The notes: a model not told the origin generated them from the sequence alone. A stretch of 64,000 nt of DNA from Paenibacillus agri (GCF_013359945.1 NZ_JABWCS010000196.1:22033-86032); one strand, 5' to 3'. Positions 1-8,516 are shown, counted from the stretch's first letter. Program-made: numbers and translations.

Positions 1-900
1 ATGGAATTACATGTAAAAAGAGATCATTCTTCAAGCAGTCATCAATATCCGAACCGTGCGCGGATGCTTATTTCCTGTCCGGATGGTCCTGGGATTGTGG
101 CGGCAGTATCACATTTTCTACACCAGCACGGCGCCAACATTGTTCAGTCCGATCAATATACAATGGACCCGGATGGCGGCATGTTCTTCATGAGAGTAGA
201 ATTTGATCTTCCGAAGCTAGGGGAGCGGCTGGAAGAACTTCGTACACAGTTCAGTACAGTAGCTGAAAAGTTCAAAATGGACTGGCAAATCTTCCAGGTG
301 AGTCACAAGAAACGGCTGGCTATCTTTGTTTCCAAAGAAGATCACTGTTTGGTTGAGTTGCTCTGGCAGTGGCAGGCTGGTGATCTGGATGCTGAAATTG
401 CCCTCGTGGTCAGCAATCACACGGATATGCAGTCTTATGTGGAATCCTTCGGCATTCCATTCCATCATATTCCGGTTACTGCCGAGACCAAGGCAGCAGC
501 GGAGCAGCGTCAGCTTGAAGTCATCGGAGGCGACATTGATGTTATCATCCTGGCCCGTTATATGCAGATCATTTCGCCTTCATTTATCGAGCATTTCCGT
601 CACAAGATCATCAATATCCACCATTCGTTCCTGCCCGCCTTCGTCGGTGGCAAGCCTTACGCACAGGCTTATCAGCGCGGGGTGAAAATTATCGGAGCTA
701 CAGCTCACTATGTAACTGAAGAGCTTGATGGAGGCCCGATTATTGAGCAGGACGTTCAGCGCGTCAGTCACAGCGACGATGTGAATGAACTGAAGCGAAT
801 TGGCCGTACGATCGAACGTGTAGTTCTGGCCCGTGCCGTTAAATGGCATATTGAAGACCGTATTCTTGTGCACAACAACAAGACTGTCGTGTTTAACTAG
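1..900 (+). CDS. purU: Formyltetrahydrofolate deformylase
   Basis: Hydrolyses 10-formyltetrahydrofolate to formate and tetrahydrofolate, balancing one-carbon pools and feeding formate to purine synthesis. The 299-aa product has an N-terminal ACT domain (about residues 20-100, beginning RMLISCPDGPGIVAAVSHFL) followed by a formyl-transferase fold. The catalytic Asn-His-Asp set is visible as INIHHSFLPAF and EELDGGPIIEQD. Length and ends match Bacillus YkkE/PurU closely, so the ATG at base 1 is probably the true start, although its ribosome binding site lies outside the window. It is followed by two strong hairpins and not by an operon partner. Confidence 0.95.
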   Translation: MELHVKRDHSSSSHQYPNRARMLISCPDGPGIVAAVSHFLHQHGANIVQSDQYTMDPDGGMFFMRVEFDLPKLGERLEELRTQFSTVAEKFKMDWQIFQVSHKKRLAIFVSKEDHCLVELLWQWQAGDLDAEIALVVSNHTDMQSYVESFGIPFHHIPVTAETKAAAEQRQLEVIGGDIDVIILARYMQIISPSFIEHFRHKIINIHHSFLPAFVGGKPYAQAYQRGVKIIGATAHYVTEELDGGPIIEQDVQRVSHSDDVNELKRIGRTIERVVLARAVKWHIEDRILVHNNKTVVFN

Positions 901-914
901 TACAATTAACTTTT

Positions 915-999
915 CGGTGGACGCGGCGAGGGTGCAACTCTTGCAACCCCGGCGTTCACCGGATTCTTCATCAGCCGGAATGCTCATTCCGCAGAATCC
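915..999. other. Two tandem strong hairpins after purU
   Basis: Bases 915-961 form a long imperfect stem (CGGTGGACGCC-like arm against GGCGTTCACCG, with an inner GGGTGCAA/TTGCAACCC stem). Bases 961-999 form a second one (GGATTCT/AGAATCC outside, CGGAATG/CATTCCG inside). There is no T-run after either, so they are weak candidates for intrinsic terminators; they may be a processed RNA end or a structured element. The remaining gap to the next gene (1000-1140) shows nothing clear apart from the ribosome binding site. Confidence 0.5.
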
Positions 1000-1140
1000 T
1001 CTAGTGAAATTCCTCTTAGATAATCTTATAACTTTCTAAATTCCCTACAGGTAAAAAAGCATTTTACCAGCATTTTGGATATCCATGCCAAAGTGCATTT
1101 TGTCGTGGTCAAAATTAGTATTTTGAAGGAGGCAGAAGGC

Positions 1141-1905
1141 TTGTCTTTACAGCGGAGGCATTTGCTAAAACGAAATTATTTCTTCGCATTTCTTATTCTG
1201 ATTACAGGATTCGGCGGTCTACTTGGCTATGATCTATATTTCAAGCCTTACGTGCTGGCACAGACGGTAGTGAAGGTAAAGGTGGCAGACGGAAATTTTT
1301 TACCAAAAAATTATGAGTTGACCGCTAATGATCTGTATCTGGATGCGGTTCAGACTAAGGACATTCCCGCCGGTGTCATTACAGATATCCGGAAAGTTGA
1401 ACATAAAATCACAAATGTCAATTTAACCAATGGAAGTATTCTCACGGATTACTTGATTGATGTCAGCGAGCTGGAACCTACGGCTGATGAAGGAATATTC
1501 CCTATTCCGAAGGAGGGGATTTATGCCATCAATGGTTCGTTGCGCAGCCGGGACAAGGTAGATATCTATCTGGTCGAGGGTGATTCTCGCAATACTAGTG
1601 CAGTCAGAGATCGCAACGCTGCCAATGGTATAGACAACGCGCCAGGAAACTCAAGTGACGGTAGGGAGACTACGGAGTTACCTGATTCTGGAGCATCGTT
1701 GTTCCTAGCCGGAGCCACAGTGAACTATGTGCGCTCGGAGGACAACAATGATGTGCTCGATTCAGAGCATGGCAACACGAATAATCGGTTCACATCGACG
1801 GGGAAAGTCGCGTCACCTGAACTGAAACTGAAGAAAAGTGATGGCAGGCGCTTAGGCCAATATTTGGAGCAGGGCAAGAAGCTGTGGATTGTCCGGGTAG
1901 AGTAG
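1141..1905 (+). CDS. CpaB/RcpC-like SAF-domain membrane protein of a Tad cluster
   Basis: Membrane-anchored protein resembling Flp pilus assembly protein CpaB/RcpC. One N-terminal membrane segment (about residues 12-34) precedes a SAF-like beta domain with the characteristic phrasing VKVKVADGNFLPKNYELTAN and a following D-I-P-A-G-V-I block. The C-terminal third (about 155-225) is Asn/Ser/Asp-rich and probably disordered. Start chosen at the TTG at 1141 because AAGGAGG lies 8 bases upstream; an upstream TTG at 1075 has no such site. First gene of the Tad-like cluster, 13 bases before the CpaE-like gene. In known Tad systems this protein sits at the envelope channel; in a Gram-positive its role is less clear. 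Confidence 0.75.
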   Translation: MSLQRRHLLKRNYFFAFLILITGFGGLLGYDLYFKPYVLAQTVVKVKVADGNFLPKNYELTANDLYLDAVQTKDIPAGVITDIRKVEHKITNVNLTNGSILTDYLIDVSELEPTADEGIFPIPKEGIYAINGSLRSRDKVDIYLVEGDSRNTSAVRDRNAANGIDNAPGNSSDGRETTELPDSGASLFLAGATVNYVRSEDNNDVLDSEHGNTNNRFTSTGKVASPELKLKKSDGRRLGQYLEQGKKLWIVRVE

Positions 1906-1918
1906 GGGGAGAACGTAC

Positions 1919-2983
1919 TTGAAGATTTTTAGCTTTGGAATGGATCAACTGACTGTCAATGATATTAAAAATTCAGGCTTTACCGTCGTGACACAAAATG
2001 TGCTGCCTGATCCGCCCCATACGGAGGGGCACATGCTTCTCGCAACCAGCGAGCAGGTGCCGGTACAGACTTTGCGTGAGCTGCGCCACAGGTACCCGGG
2101 AACGACGATTCTTTATGTGTATATGCAGAAGGGGGTTCACGGCTATCAGCCGGTGCATATGTTATGCGAGAGCCTGGGGGTTCATTTTATTCCCCCTCGT
2201 TCAACCTCCTCAGCGATCATTGAGAAAATTCGTTTTCTTCTGGAAGAGGACGGGGAGAAGCGCGGTAATTTAGTTGGTTTTTTCGGGTCTGGGCCCGGAA
2301 TCGGCTGCACAAGTGCGGCTAAGCTGTTTGCCTGGAGACTTGCTACTGCAGGCTTACGCGTGATTTTACTAGGTCTTGATTTGTATGATCCAGGGTTTGA
2401 GCGGAAAACAACAATCAGCCTGGACAGGCTGCGTCCAAGAATTACCGGCAAGATGCTGCACGCCGAGGATTTCGAGCAATTGATCAAGCAGGATGGTTAT
2501 GTCTATCTGCCGGGGAATTACGATTACTTGAGTGCTCAGGATTATCAGGAAGAGGAAATCGAGTATCTTTTGGCCCGGGCAGCGGAGAATGCCGATATCG
2601 TGATTGCTGATTTTGGCTCTATTCCGGAAAGTGCCGCCTGGTATGTGGGGATGCATCAAAGTACGCTGCGGCTGATTGTCACTCATCCCAAGCACGAATA
2701 CAGGCTGGAACCTTTGCTGGAGTTGGCTGGGCATATGGATCTGGGACCACAGGATTTTCAACTGATCATTAACAGAAGCAATCTGGAAGAGATTACGACA
2801 CCGAAGAACCTGGCGCACCGGATCGGCAGCGAGATTATGTTGGAACTCCCATATGTTCAGCCGTTTCAGGATAATCTTCCACTTGGCAAAAGAGAGCTTC
2901 AGCAGATCGATGACAAGGTGCGCTTCTTATTGGTGGCCCTTGGATTGGCACCCGAGACACGCAAGAAGGGACTGTTCTCATGA
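1919..2983 (+). CDS. CpaE/TadZ-like ParA-superfamily protein
   Basis: Likely the Tad localisation protein: an N-terminal receiver-like half (about 1-110) followed by a MinD/ParA-like half. The P-loop region at about residues 120-131 reads GFFGSGPGIGCTS, which lacks both lysines of the deviant Walker A motif (KGGxGKT), so nucleotide hydrolysis is doubtful; atypical P-loops are known in some TadZ proteins. Later ParA landmarks remain (GLRVILLGLDLYDPGF, DIVIADFGSIPES). TTG start after AGGGGGAG. Its stop overlaps the start of the CpaF-like gene by four bases, indicating translational coupling. Assignment rests on fold features and neighbours. Confidence 0.75.
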   Translation: MKIFSFGMDQLTVNDIKNSGFTVVTQNVLPDPPHTEGHMLLATSEQVPVQTLRELRHRYPGTTILYVYMQKGVHGYQPVHMLCESLGVHFIPPRSTSSAIIEKIRFLLEEDGEKRGNLVGFFGSGPGIGCTSAAKLFAWRLATAGLRVILLGLDLYDPGFERKTTISLDRLRPRITGKMLHAEDFEQLIKQDGYVYLPGNYDYLSAQDYQEEEIEYLLARAAENADIVIADFGSIPESAAWYVGMHQSTLRLIVTHPKHEYRLEPLLELAGHMDLGPQDFQLIINRSNLEEITTPKNLAHRIGSEIMLELPYVQPFQDNLPLGKRELQQIDDKVRFLLVALGLAPETRKKGLFS

Positions 2984-4416
2984 TTAGTGTTCAGGAGCCA
3001 TTTTCTCTGAAAAGAAGTGTGATGCGCAGCAGTAAACCCGGGAAAGAAGATTTCTACGCTTTCCTGCAAAAAATGAAAAATGATATGAATGCGGGATTAG
3101 AGCGGGAGGATGATTACTATTTCCAGCTCAATGCCAAGGCGCTGATTGGCGATCCTCAGGCAGTCAGCTATTTTATGAATGAAATTGAGAAGTATTTGCG
3201 CAAGACACCGTTTACAGGCCAGGTGCCAGAGGCATACCGGACTGCTGCGGAGGCACTTTTTCACGAATGGAAGGGCTTTGGCCCAGCCTACCGCTGGTTT
3301 ACCGACCGGGCATACAGCGAGTCTACAGGACTGCAGATGATTGGAAAACAGATCTTTTATAACCACAAGGGACAGTTCGTACCTTATCCGTACGAGATGC
3401 CTTCTCTGGACCGGGTGGAACAGCTGAAGCGATCTTTGCTGAAGAGCGATCCTAACAAAAAGCTGAACAAGGATCACCCTTCGGTGGAGTTTAAAATGGA
3501 CGATCCACTCTGGCCCGGACGTTTCATCCGGTTGGCAATTTGGGTGTCCCCGCGGGTCTGGGAGGGATTTACGACAATTTCGCTCAGACGGCAGGTTGTG
3601 GAGTTCCTTGATCTGGATGATCAGGCGGGCACGGAATGTATCCCGGCAGAGGCTGTGGAGTTGATTCGGGCGCTGGCAGGGACATTCCGCAACACAATCA
3701 TCGCAGGCGCTGTCGGTTCGGGTAAAACAACGTTTGCTAATACCATTGTCGGTGAGCAATTGCTCGGTTCATCCTCTTGTATGGGAGTAGTCATGATTGA
3801 GAAGCATCCGGAATCGACTCTGCCGTATCAGATCAAGGGTCATCGGATTATTCCAATCCAGGCGGCCAATGAGGAATTGATGGAGGTAGGCGTGGAATCG
3901 CTGCGGCATGACCCGAATATCGTCTACATGACTGAAATGCGTTACAACGAATGGGAGTTCTACCTTTGGAGCGGCGAAAAGGGCTATGACGGCATCACCG
4001 GTACGTTTCACACAGTTGATTCAGAAGATATTCCGTATCAGGGGGCTTTTGCTGTATCGACTCGCATTGGCGGAAGTCTGGAGGGACACTTGATTTCTGC
4101 CCTGAAGGCCTGTGAACTGGTCTTTATTCTAGAGAGCGTTCCGAATGGGAAGAAGCGTTTGTCCCGTATCTCGGAGGTATTTTACGATGAGGCCTGTAAT
4201 TCGGTTTTTGCCAATGATCTGATGCGCTGGGACGAGGAGCGGAGAGAGTGGACATACAACGATAAGCTGACAGAAGCGCTGATGACCAAGATGGTCAAGA
4301 AAAACGCCACCGCCGCTAAAATACTGCTCAAAGAGCTTGGACATCGGGCTCGTCTCAAACCGATGGCGCAACCCCTGAAGGAAAGCTTGAAATCGAAGAT
4401 TGTTCTTAACAAGTAA
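2980..4416 (+). CDS. CpaF/TadA-like secretion ATPase
   Basis: Hexameric type II/IV secretion ATPase expected to power assembly of the Tad-like apparatus at the inner face of the membrane. The 478-aa protein has a variable N-terminal domain (about 1-225) and an ATPase core with Walker A GAVGSGKTTFAN (about 242-253), an acidic strand VYMTEMRYNEWE in place of the usual Walker B region, and a His box GTFHTVDSED. The ATG overlaps the CpaE-like stop as ATGA. Twelve bases separate it from the TadB-like gene. It is more divergent than textbook CpaF, lacking the usual EIRG phrase, but gene order supports the call. Confidence 0.85.
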   Translation: MISVQEPFSLKRSVMRSSKPGKEDFYAFLQKMKNDMNAGLEREDDYYFQLNAKALIGDPQAVSYFMNEIEKYLRKTPFTGQVPEAYRTAAEALFHEWKGFGPAYRWFTDRAYSESTGLQMIGKQIFYNHKGQFVPYPYEMPSLDRVEQLKRSLLKSDPNKKLNKDHPSVEFKMDDPLWPGRFIRLAIWVSPRVWEGFTTISLRRQVVEFLDLDDQAGTECIPAEAVELIRALAGTFRNTIIAGAVGSGKTTFANTIVGEQLLGSSSCMGVVMIEKHPESTLPYQIKGHRIIPIQAANEELMEVGVESLRHDPNIVYMTEMRYNEWEFYLWSGEKGYDGITGTFHTVDSEDIPYQGAFAVSTRIGGSLEGHLISALKACELVFILESVPNGKKRLSRISEVFYDEACNSVFANDLMRWDEERREWTYNDKLTEALMTKMVKKNATAAKILLKELGHRARLKPMAQPLKESLKSKIVLNK

Positions 4417-4428
4417 GGCGGTGAATCT

Positions 4429-5478
4429 ATGAATCTTTTGCAGTATTTATTACGGTTTGCCCTGCATGTTCTCGTGGTATGGGCATTATGGCTGATGATT
4501 AAACCGCTCGTGGAGCAGCATTTGCGGCAGTTTGGGCAGAAATTGGATCAGAAGCTGCACCGTAAAGCCAGCATGTTCGGGCAAAAGGTCAGCAGGTTCC
4601 GAAAGAGCTTGTGGATCTATCGCCATCTGGATCATCTGCTTTATTTTGCCCAGCGTAAGTACGAGCCCGGGATTAGTGTGATGCGTTTTATATTTGGTTC
4701 TGGCATTGTCTTTACGGCTGTTTTCTTATCCGGTCTATTGACACTAAGCGAGCTTCCCGGTCGATTGAGCTTCGCTAACCCTTTTATGGAGGGGGTCACA
4801 TTTAAGCACGGGTTGCCCATTCAAGGGGCCTGGCGGTTTCCGTTATTTGCAGCCATTATTTCTGCGCTGATTCCTTACTTTCGGCTAAGGTATGTCCATG
4901 CACAGCGCAAGGTACGCGGGAGTTATGATCTGCTGGACGTGGTGAAAATATCGACTAAATTCACACATCTATCAGTAGATTCGATTTTGAACAAAACAGC
5001 TGATTTTCTCACAGAAGAAAATGTGCTGAAGACCCCGCTCAAGCTGCTTGGCGCCGCCTTTTCCAATTACAGTAATGAAAGAGAGTTGAATGAGGAGGCT
5101 GCACGCTTCTCTTCCGCGATTGGAACAACCTTCGCCGTTGAGTTTGTGTCAGATTTGCTGTATTCGGAGAAGGAAGGCACACGTTATCTGAAAAACTCGC
5201 TCATGATGCTGAACCGTTCGATGGAGCAGCAGCGGGAGACCATTATCTCGGTAAAAGCAAATAGTCGGGACGCAATCAGCCTGGGGCTGTACGGTAATCT
5301 GGTGGTGCTGTTTTCTTCTGTGGGAACCTTTATCTACATGCTGAAGCCTGATGTGTACCTGCGACTACAGTTCGAGACTCCGATCGGCCTGACCTTTCTG
5401 ATGATTATTATTACGGGACTCTTTGTTTCCTTTGTCATCAGCACGGTTCTTGCCAGACCTAAACTGGACTACCATTAA
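4429..5478 (+). CDS. TadB-like inner-membrane platform protein
   Basis: Predicted integral membrane protein with segments near residues 3-23, 84-105, 137-155, 286-304 and 318-340 and a cytoplasmic helical domain between (about 160-280), the layout of GspF/TadB platform proteins that contact the secretion ATPase. Start ATG at 4429 follows AAGGCGGTG. Sits between the ATPase gene and the TadC-like gene, with 11-12 base gaps. Sequence similarity to canonical TadB is weak by eye; the call depends on topology, length (349 aa) and position. Confidence 0.7.
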   Translation: MNLLQYLLRFALHVLVVWALWLMIKPLVEQHLRQFGQKLDQKLHRKASMFGQKVSRFRKSLWIYRHLDHLLYFAQRKYEPGISVMRFIFGSGIVFTAVFLSGLLTLSELPGRLSFANPFMEGVTFKHGLPIQGAWRFPLFAAIISALIPYFRLRYVHAQRKVRGSYDLLDVVKISTKFTHLSVDSILNKTADFLTEENVLKTPLKLLGAAFSNYSNERELNEEAARFSSAIGTTFAVEFVSDLLYSEKEGTRYLKNSLMMLNRSMEQQRETIISVKANSRDAISLGLYGNLVVLFSSVGTFIYMLKPDVYLRLQFETPIGLTFLMIIITGLFVSFVISTVLARPKLDYH

Positions 5479-5489
5479 GGTGATGAACT

Positions 5490-6359
5490 ATGGATAGATT
5501 ATTTTTATTGCTTGCCACTTTGGGAGTTGCGTACGTTGCGTTGTTAGTTTTTGTGAGCAGTAGCAGTAAACAGGAACGCTATCTTCTAAGACTTGGCCTA
5601 AAGTGGAATAAGATTGGTGAGCGTGTGCAAAACGACCGTCTACAGCAGCTGCTGGACCATAGCGGGTTACCTGTATCAGCCCGGAAAATCACCCTGTTTC
5701 GTTACTCTGCTGCGCTTATCTATCTGCTACTTCAGGTAATCGGGGATTTCATTCGAGCCTCTCCATTCTCACTCTATGATCCACTGATTGCAGGCCTCAT
5801 TCTTGTGGTTACCAGCCCTGTACGTTATCTTCCATTCGGCTGGCTGCTGTCATGGTATCACCAGAGAACGATGGTGCAAAAGGATGGCGAGCTAATCTCC
5901 TTCATTCGTCTCTATGAGAATAATAGGCTACGCAAGCATGGGTATGTCCAGCTGTCTGCTTTTTGCGGAGGTTCTGCCGATCATTTTCAGTATATCCGTC
6001 AGGATCTGCAAGAGTTGTCAGAGCGCGCGGTCGATGAAGGGGTGGAACCGGCTATAGAATGGTTTTGCGGAAGGTTTCCGGCGAACCACAGCTTTATTAA
6101 CGATATTCGCTCCATTTTACTGGCTACCGAGAGCATGGACGACGATGTGGAAGCCGCCAACTATTTACGGGAACAGGGGAAAATTATCTCGAAAATCTCC
6201 AGTGATCAGTATTTGCGAAAATGGTCCTTTATCGGGGATATTTCTACGATTGTGAACGTTATTCCGTCGATCGCCACGTTTTTGATGATTGTTTGTCTTG
6301 CGATGCAGTACATCATGCTAATAAAAGGGAATTTTGGTGGTGTAGGGATGTTCCAGTGA
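5490..6359 (+). CDS. TadC-like inner-membrane platform protein
   Basis: 289-aa membrane protein with hydrophobic segments near 4-22, 68-90, 98-122 and 250-277 and a cytoplasmic region rich in charged helices, matching the second platform subunit (TadC) that pairs with TadB in Tad systems. ATG preceded by AAGGTGATGAACT. Eleven bases after the TadB-like gene and 58 before the first small membrane protein. The pair TadB/TadC directly after the ATPase is the canonical Tad order. Function inferred from topology and context. Confidence 0.7.
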   Translation: MDRLFLLLATLGVAYVALLVFVSSSSKQERYLLRLGLKWNKIGERVQNDRLQQLLDHSGLPVSARKITLFRYSAALIYLLLQVIGDFIRASPFSLYDPLIAGLILVVTSPVRYLPFGWLLSWYHQRTMVQKDGELISFIRLYENNRLRKHGYVQLSAFCGGSADHFQYIRQDLQELSERAVDEGVEPAIEWFCGRFPANHSFINDIRSILLATESMDDDVEAANYLREQGKIISKISSDQYLRKWSFIGDISTIVNVIPSIATFLMIVCLAMQYIMLIKGNFGGVGMFQ

Positions 6360-6417
6360 AAAATTGTCATATTCAAGAATCGGATAAAAATATACAATTA
6401 AAAGGGAGATATTAACA

Positions 6418-6627
6418 ATGAAAAAAGATGCTATTTCTACAGGTATGTTTATCGCTATCGGATTTTTGTGCGTTGCTATCGTTATCGCCATCCTGGTTCC
6501 TGTCGTCCGTGATGTTGTTAACAATGCGCGTGACAGTAAACCAGACATTCCTAAAGTAATGAATGTACAACCGTCAGGACAGATTCAAAGTGCTGCAACT
6601 CATTTGTTGACAGACAGCCAAGTGTAA
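6418..6627 (+). CDS. Small single-pass membrane protein, candidate micro-pilin (69 aa)
   Basis: 69-aa protein with a short charged N terminus (MKKD), one strongly hydrophobic helix (about residues 9-30, FIAIGFLCVAIVIAILV) and a short polar tail. Position right after TadC, where flp pilin genes lie in Tad loci, suggests a pilin-like subunit. It lacks a recognisable class III prepilin site (G followed by XXXXEY), so the pilin role is uncertain. Strong ribosome binding site AAAGGGAG at 6402-6409. Its N terminus closely resembles that of the next 47-aa gene (both MKKDxIS followed by F-x-A-I-G-F), implying duplication. Confidence 0.7.
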   Translation: MKKDAISTGMFIAIGFLCVAIVIAILVPVVRDVVNNARDSKPDIPKVMNVQPSGQIQSAATHLLTDSQV

Positions 6628-6633
6628 CCAGAT

Positions 6634-6777
6634 ATGAAAAAGGACTCTATTTCTGTTGCGCTTTTTCTAGCCATTGGCTTTGTCATCGCTGGGATATTTA
6701 TTACCGCAGCTACTGGCATCATTGGCGACAGTCAGGATGACATCATTACTTACACAAAGCAAGTAGAGCAATACTAA
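6634..6777 (+). CDS. 47-aa membrane micro-protein, paralogue of the preceding gene
   Basis: A short open frame starting ATG at 6634 and ending TAA at 6777. The product starts MKKDSISVALFLAIGF, continues through a hydrophobic helix to about residue 31 and ends in a 16-residue polar tail. It shares the MKKD-x-IS...F-x-A-I-G-F pattern with the 69-aa gene only 6 bases upstream, so both very likely arose by duplication. No strong Shine-Dalgarno is seen, so translation may be coupled to the preceding gene. Possible second (minor) pilin-like subunit. It is easily missed because of its size. Confidence 0.6.
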   Translation: MKKDSISVALFLAIGFVIAGIFITAATGIIGDSQDDIITYTKQVEQY

Positions 6778-6791
6778 AGGGGGCAGAATCC

Positions 6792-7172
6792 GTGAAGGCG
6801 ACTGTCCTCAGGGCATTGTTCATGTGGCTCGTCCTCTTTATTATTTTGCAGCCGATATTCACTTATCTTGATTATTTGCTCGATTTGCAGGTGAAGGCGA
6901 ACACCTCATTTCTGACTCAAAAGGCGGCTACTGAGGGAATGGTTACCTCTGCAATGAGAAGCGAGGTGATATCCAATCTGAAGGCGGTCGGCTTTCCCGA
7001 AGCTTCGATCTCAATCACCAGCAGTACGGAAAGCGTACAAGCGCGTAAGCAGCGGATTGACGTCTATGTAACAGCACCGCGACTGAATTTGTTTCCTTAC
7101 AAATTCTCCGGGATGTCGCAGCCGACACGTTATTACGGGCATGGATCCATCATGAGTGAGTATTTGGATTAG
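6792..7172 (+). CDS. TadE-like single-pass membrane protein
   Basis: 126-aa protein with an N-terminal membrane helix (about residues 8-30), an amphipathic helical stretch and a C-terminal beta-rich part. This is the general layout of TadE/TadF pseudopilins, which accompany Flp pilins. GTG start at 6792 follows AAAGGGGGCAG. No enzymatic motif. Clustered with the small membrane genes upstream and a further single-pass protein 18 bases downstream. I recognise no close family beyond the topology, so the TadE label is tentative. Confidence 0.6.
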   Translation: MKATVLRALFMWLVLFIILQPIFTYLDYLLDLQVKANTSFLTQKAATEGMVTSAMRSEVISNLKAVGFPEASISITSSTESVQARKQRIDVYVTAPRLNLFPYKFSGMSQPTRYYGHGSIMSEYLD

Positions 7173-7190
7173 ATAGGGATGGGTTAACAG

Positions 7191-7688
7191 ATGGACTATA
7201 TTATCAAACTGGCTTTTGTACTACTGATCTTTATTTATTCCTGGTTCTTTCAAATTCAGAATCAGGAATGGGACACGCTGCGAAGCATGCTGAAGGATGC
7301 CGGTAACGTCGCCGTTCATGACGCTGCACAAGAAATGGATGAGGCTGCCCGCGCACAAGGCCGACTGATTATCGACCCCGCCCAAGCTTATGCAACCTTT
7401 GAGGATTCGCTTCGCCATAATCTTGGTCTAGGTAATGATCTTTCTCCCAAAGTGGGAAGTAGATTTCGAGACAAGGTCAAAATCGTAAAGTTCGATATCG
7501 TAGATGAATCCAGAGGAGCAAGATTCCCATTACTCTACGAGGACCGCAAATACGGCATCACCAAATATATACAAGGTCCTTCCGTTATAGCGGTCATAGA
7601 AACTAAGCATCCGGTATTGATTGCTAGAACAAAAACGCAAGAAGCCATTACCGTACCGGCAGTTCAGGAGTACAAGTACAATAAGTAA
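7191..7688 (+). CDS. Membrane-anchored extracytoplasmic protein of the Tad cluster
   Basis: 165-aa protein with an N-terminal hydrophobic anchor (about residues 5-20, IKLAFVLLIFIYSWFF) and a soluble remainder with alternating helices and strands, similar in layout to the preceding TadE-like protein but longer. ATG follows AGGGATGGGTTAAC. It is the last gene of the core run; a structured 200-base gap separates it from the secreted proteins. Function unknown; a pseudopilin or anchoring subunit is a reasonable guess. Confidence 0.6.
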   Translation: MDYIIKLAFVLLIFIYSWFFQIQNQEWDTLRSMLKDAGNVAVHDAAQEMDEAARAQGRLIIDPAQAYATFEDSLRHNLGLGNDLSPKVGSRFRDKVKIVKFDIVDESRGARFPLLYEDRKYGITKYIQGPSVIAVIETKHPVLIARTKTQEAITVPAVQEYKYNK

Positions 7689-7693
7689 TTTGA

Positions 7694-7863
7694 GCGACAA
7701 TTGGAGCCCCAGAGGAGTGTATGTCCTGGGCTCTGTTGTCGCAATACATACCCCCGTTGTGGCGGATAACCTGTTCAAGAATGGCGTAAAAACGACCCGG
7801 TGAGATGAATCACTGGAGCATAGTTGGAGTGGGTAAACCTGATCCGTGGCCTTAGGTGGCCGC
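7694..7863 (+). promoter_or_regulatory. Structured leader with three hairpins before the secreted-protein genes
   Basis: Three separate stems lie between the pilus-core genes and the secreted-protein genes: 7694-7742 (GCGACAA/TTGTCGC plus an inner GAGCCCCAG/CTGGGCTC stem), 7797-7816 (CCGGTGA/TCACTGG with loop GATGAA) and 7846-7863 (GTGGCC/GGCCGC with loop TTAGGT). No T-run follows the first, so it is not a classical terminator. I could not match the set to a known riboswitch, including both c-di-GMP classes. It may attenuate or stabilise the downstream transcript. Confidence 0.4.
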
Positions 7864-7895
7864 ATCAAATAAATATCCTAAAGGAGATGTTTTGA

Positions 7896-8504
7896 ATGAA
7901 GAACACAATGATGAAGGTAACTCTAGCAGCAACGATGTTGGTAGGTGGAATTTTGGGGCAGGGTGCAGTGGACGTTTCGAAAGTAGATGCAGCAGCAGCT
8001 CCTACTACAAAAGCCCAGCCGATCATGACTGATAACTTGTCGAAGTATGGGCTGAAGAAAGATGTGGAACTGCCGGTGACGGTTACTGCCGGGGGGTTGA
8101 GTTACACGCTGGAGAAAATTATGATTTATGATTTCAACTCTACAGAAGCAATTAACTTGCGTAAAACTTACAAATACGGTGATCAGTCTGGTTTGATTGC
8201 TAACCCTAAATATTTTATTTGGACCAAAATTACCGTCAAAAACAATAGCAAGAAGACAATAGATAATATTAACGGTGAATATTGGGATTTGAGATTCGGT
8301 AAAGACATTGTTGATCCTGTATCGAATTGGTCGCGCATTGGCAAAACCAATGATAAGTTGGCCCTTAATAGAATTGTTCTAAAACCAGGAGAACAATTGT
8401 CAACTTATCAGGCTTATATGTATAAGGGTAGTTTTAACTATTTCGCTATTGGGCTGGCCCATGATGGTCAATTCAGTGAAAAATACATTATGGAAAATCA
8501 ATAG
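7896..8504 (+). CDS. Secreted protein of unknown function (202 aa)
   Basis: Begins with a signal peptide (charged MKNTMMK, hydrophobic stretch to about residue 24, then an Ala-rich likely cleavage region around residues 31-36). The mature part looks like one all-beta domain, reminiscent of the DUF4352/immunoglobulin-like domains of secreted Bacilli proteins (W-T-K-I-T-V-K-N-N-S and V-L-K-P-G-E-Q phrases). ATG follows AAAGGAGATG. It heads a three-gene run of secreted proteins with 12-base gaps, downstream of the Tad-like machine, suggesting surface presentation or adhesion. No catalytic residues recognised. Confidence 0.65.
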   Translation: MKNTMMKVTLAATMLVGGILGQGAVDVSKVDAAAAPTTKAQPIMTDNLSKYGLKKDVELPVTVTAGGLSYTLEKIMIYDFNSTEAINLRKTYKYGDQSGLIANPKYFIWTKITVKNNSKKTIDNINGEYWDLRFGKDIVDPVSNWSRIGKTNDKLALNRIVLKPGEQLSTYQAYMYKGSFNYFAIGLAHDGQFSEKYIMENQ

Positions 8505-8516
8505 AGGTAGAAGATT

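Noticed and set aside
7743..7890. c-di-GMP riboswitch ahead of the secreted proteins
   Set aside because: Context was tempting, but none of the conserved class I or class II core sequences could be found.
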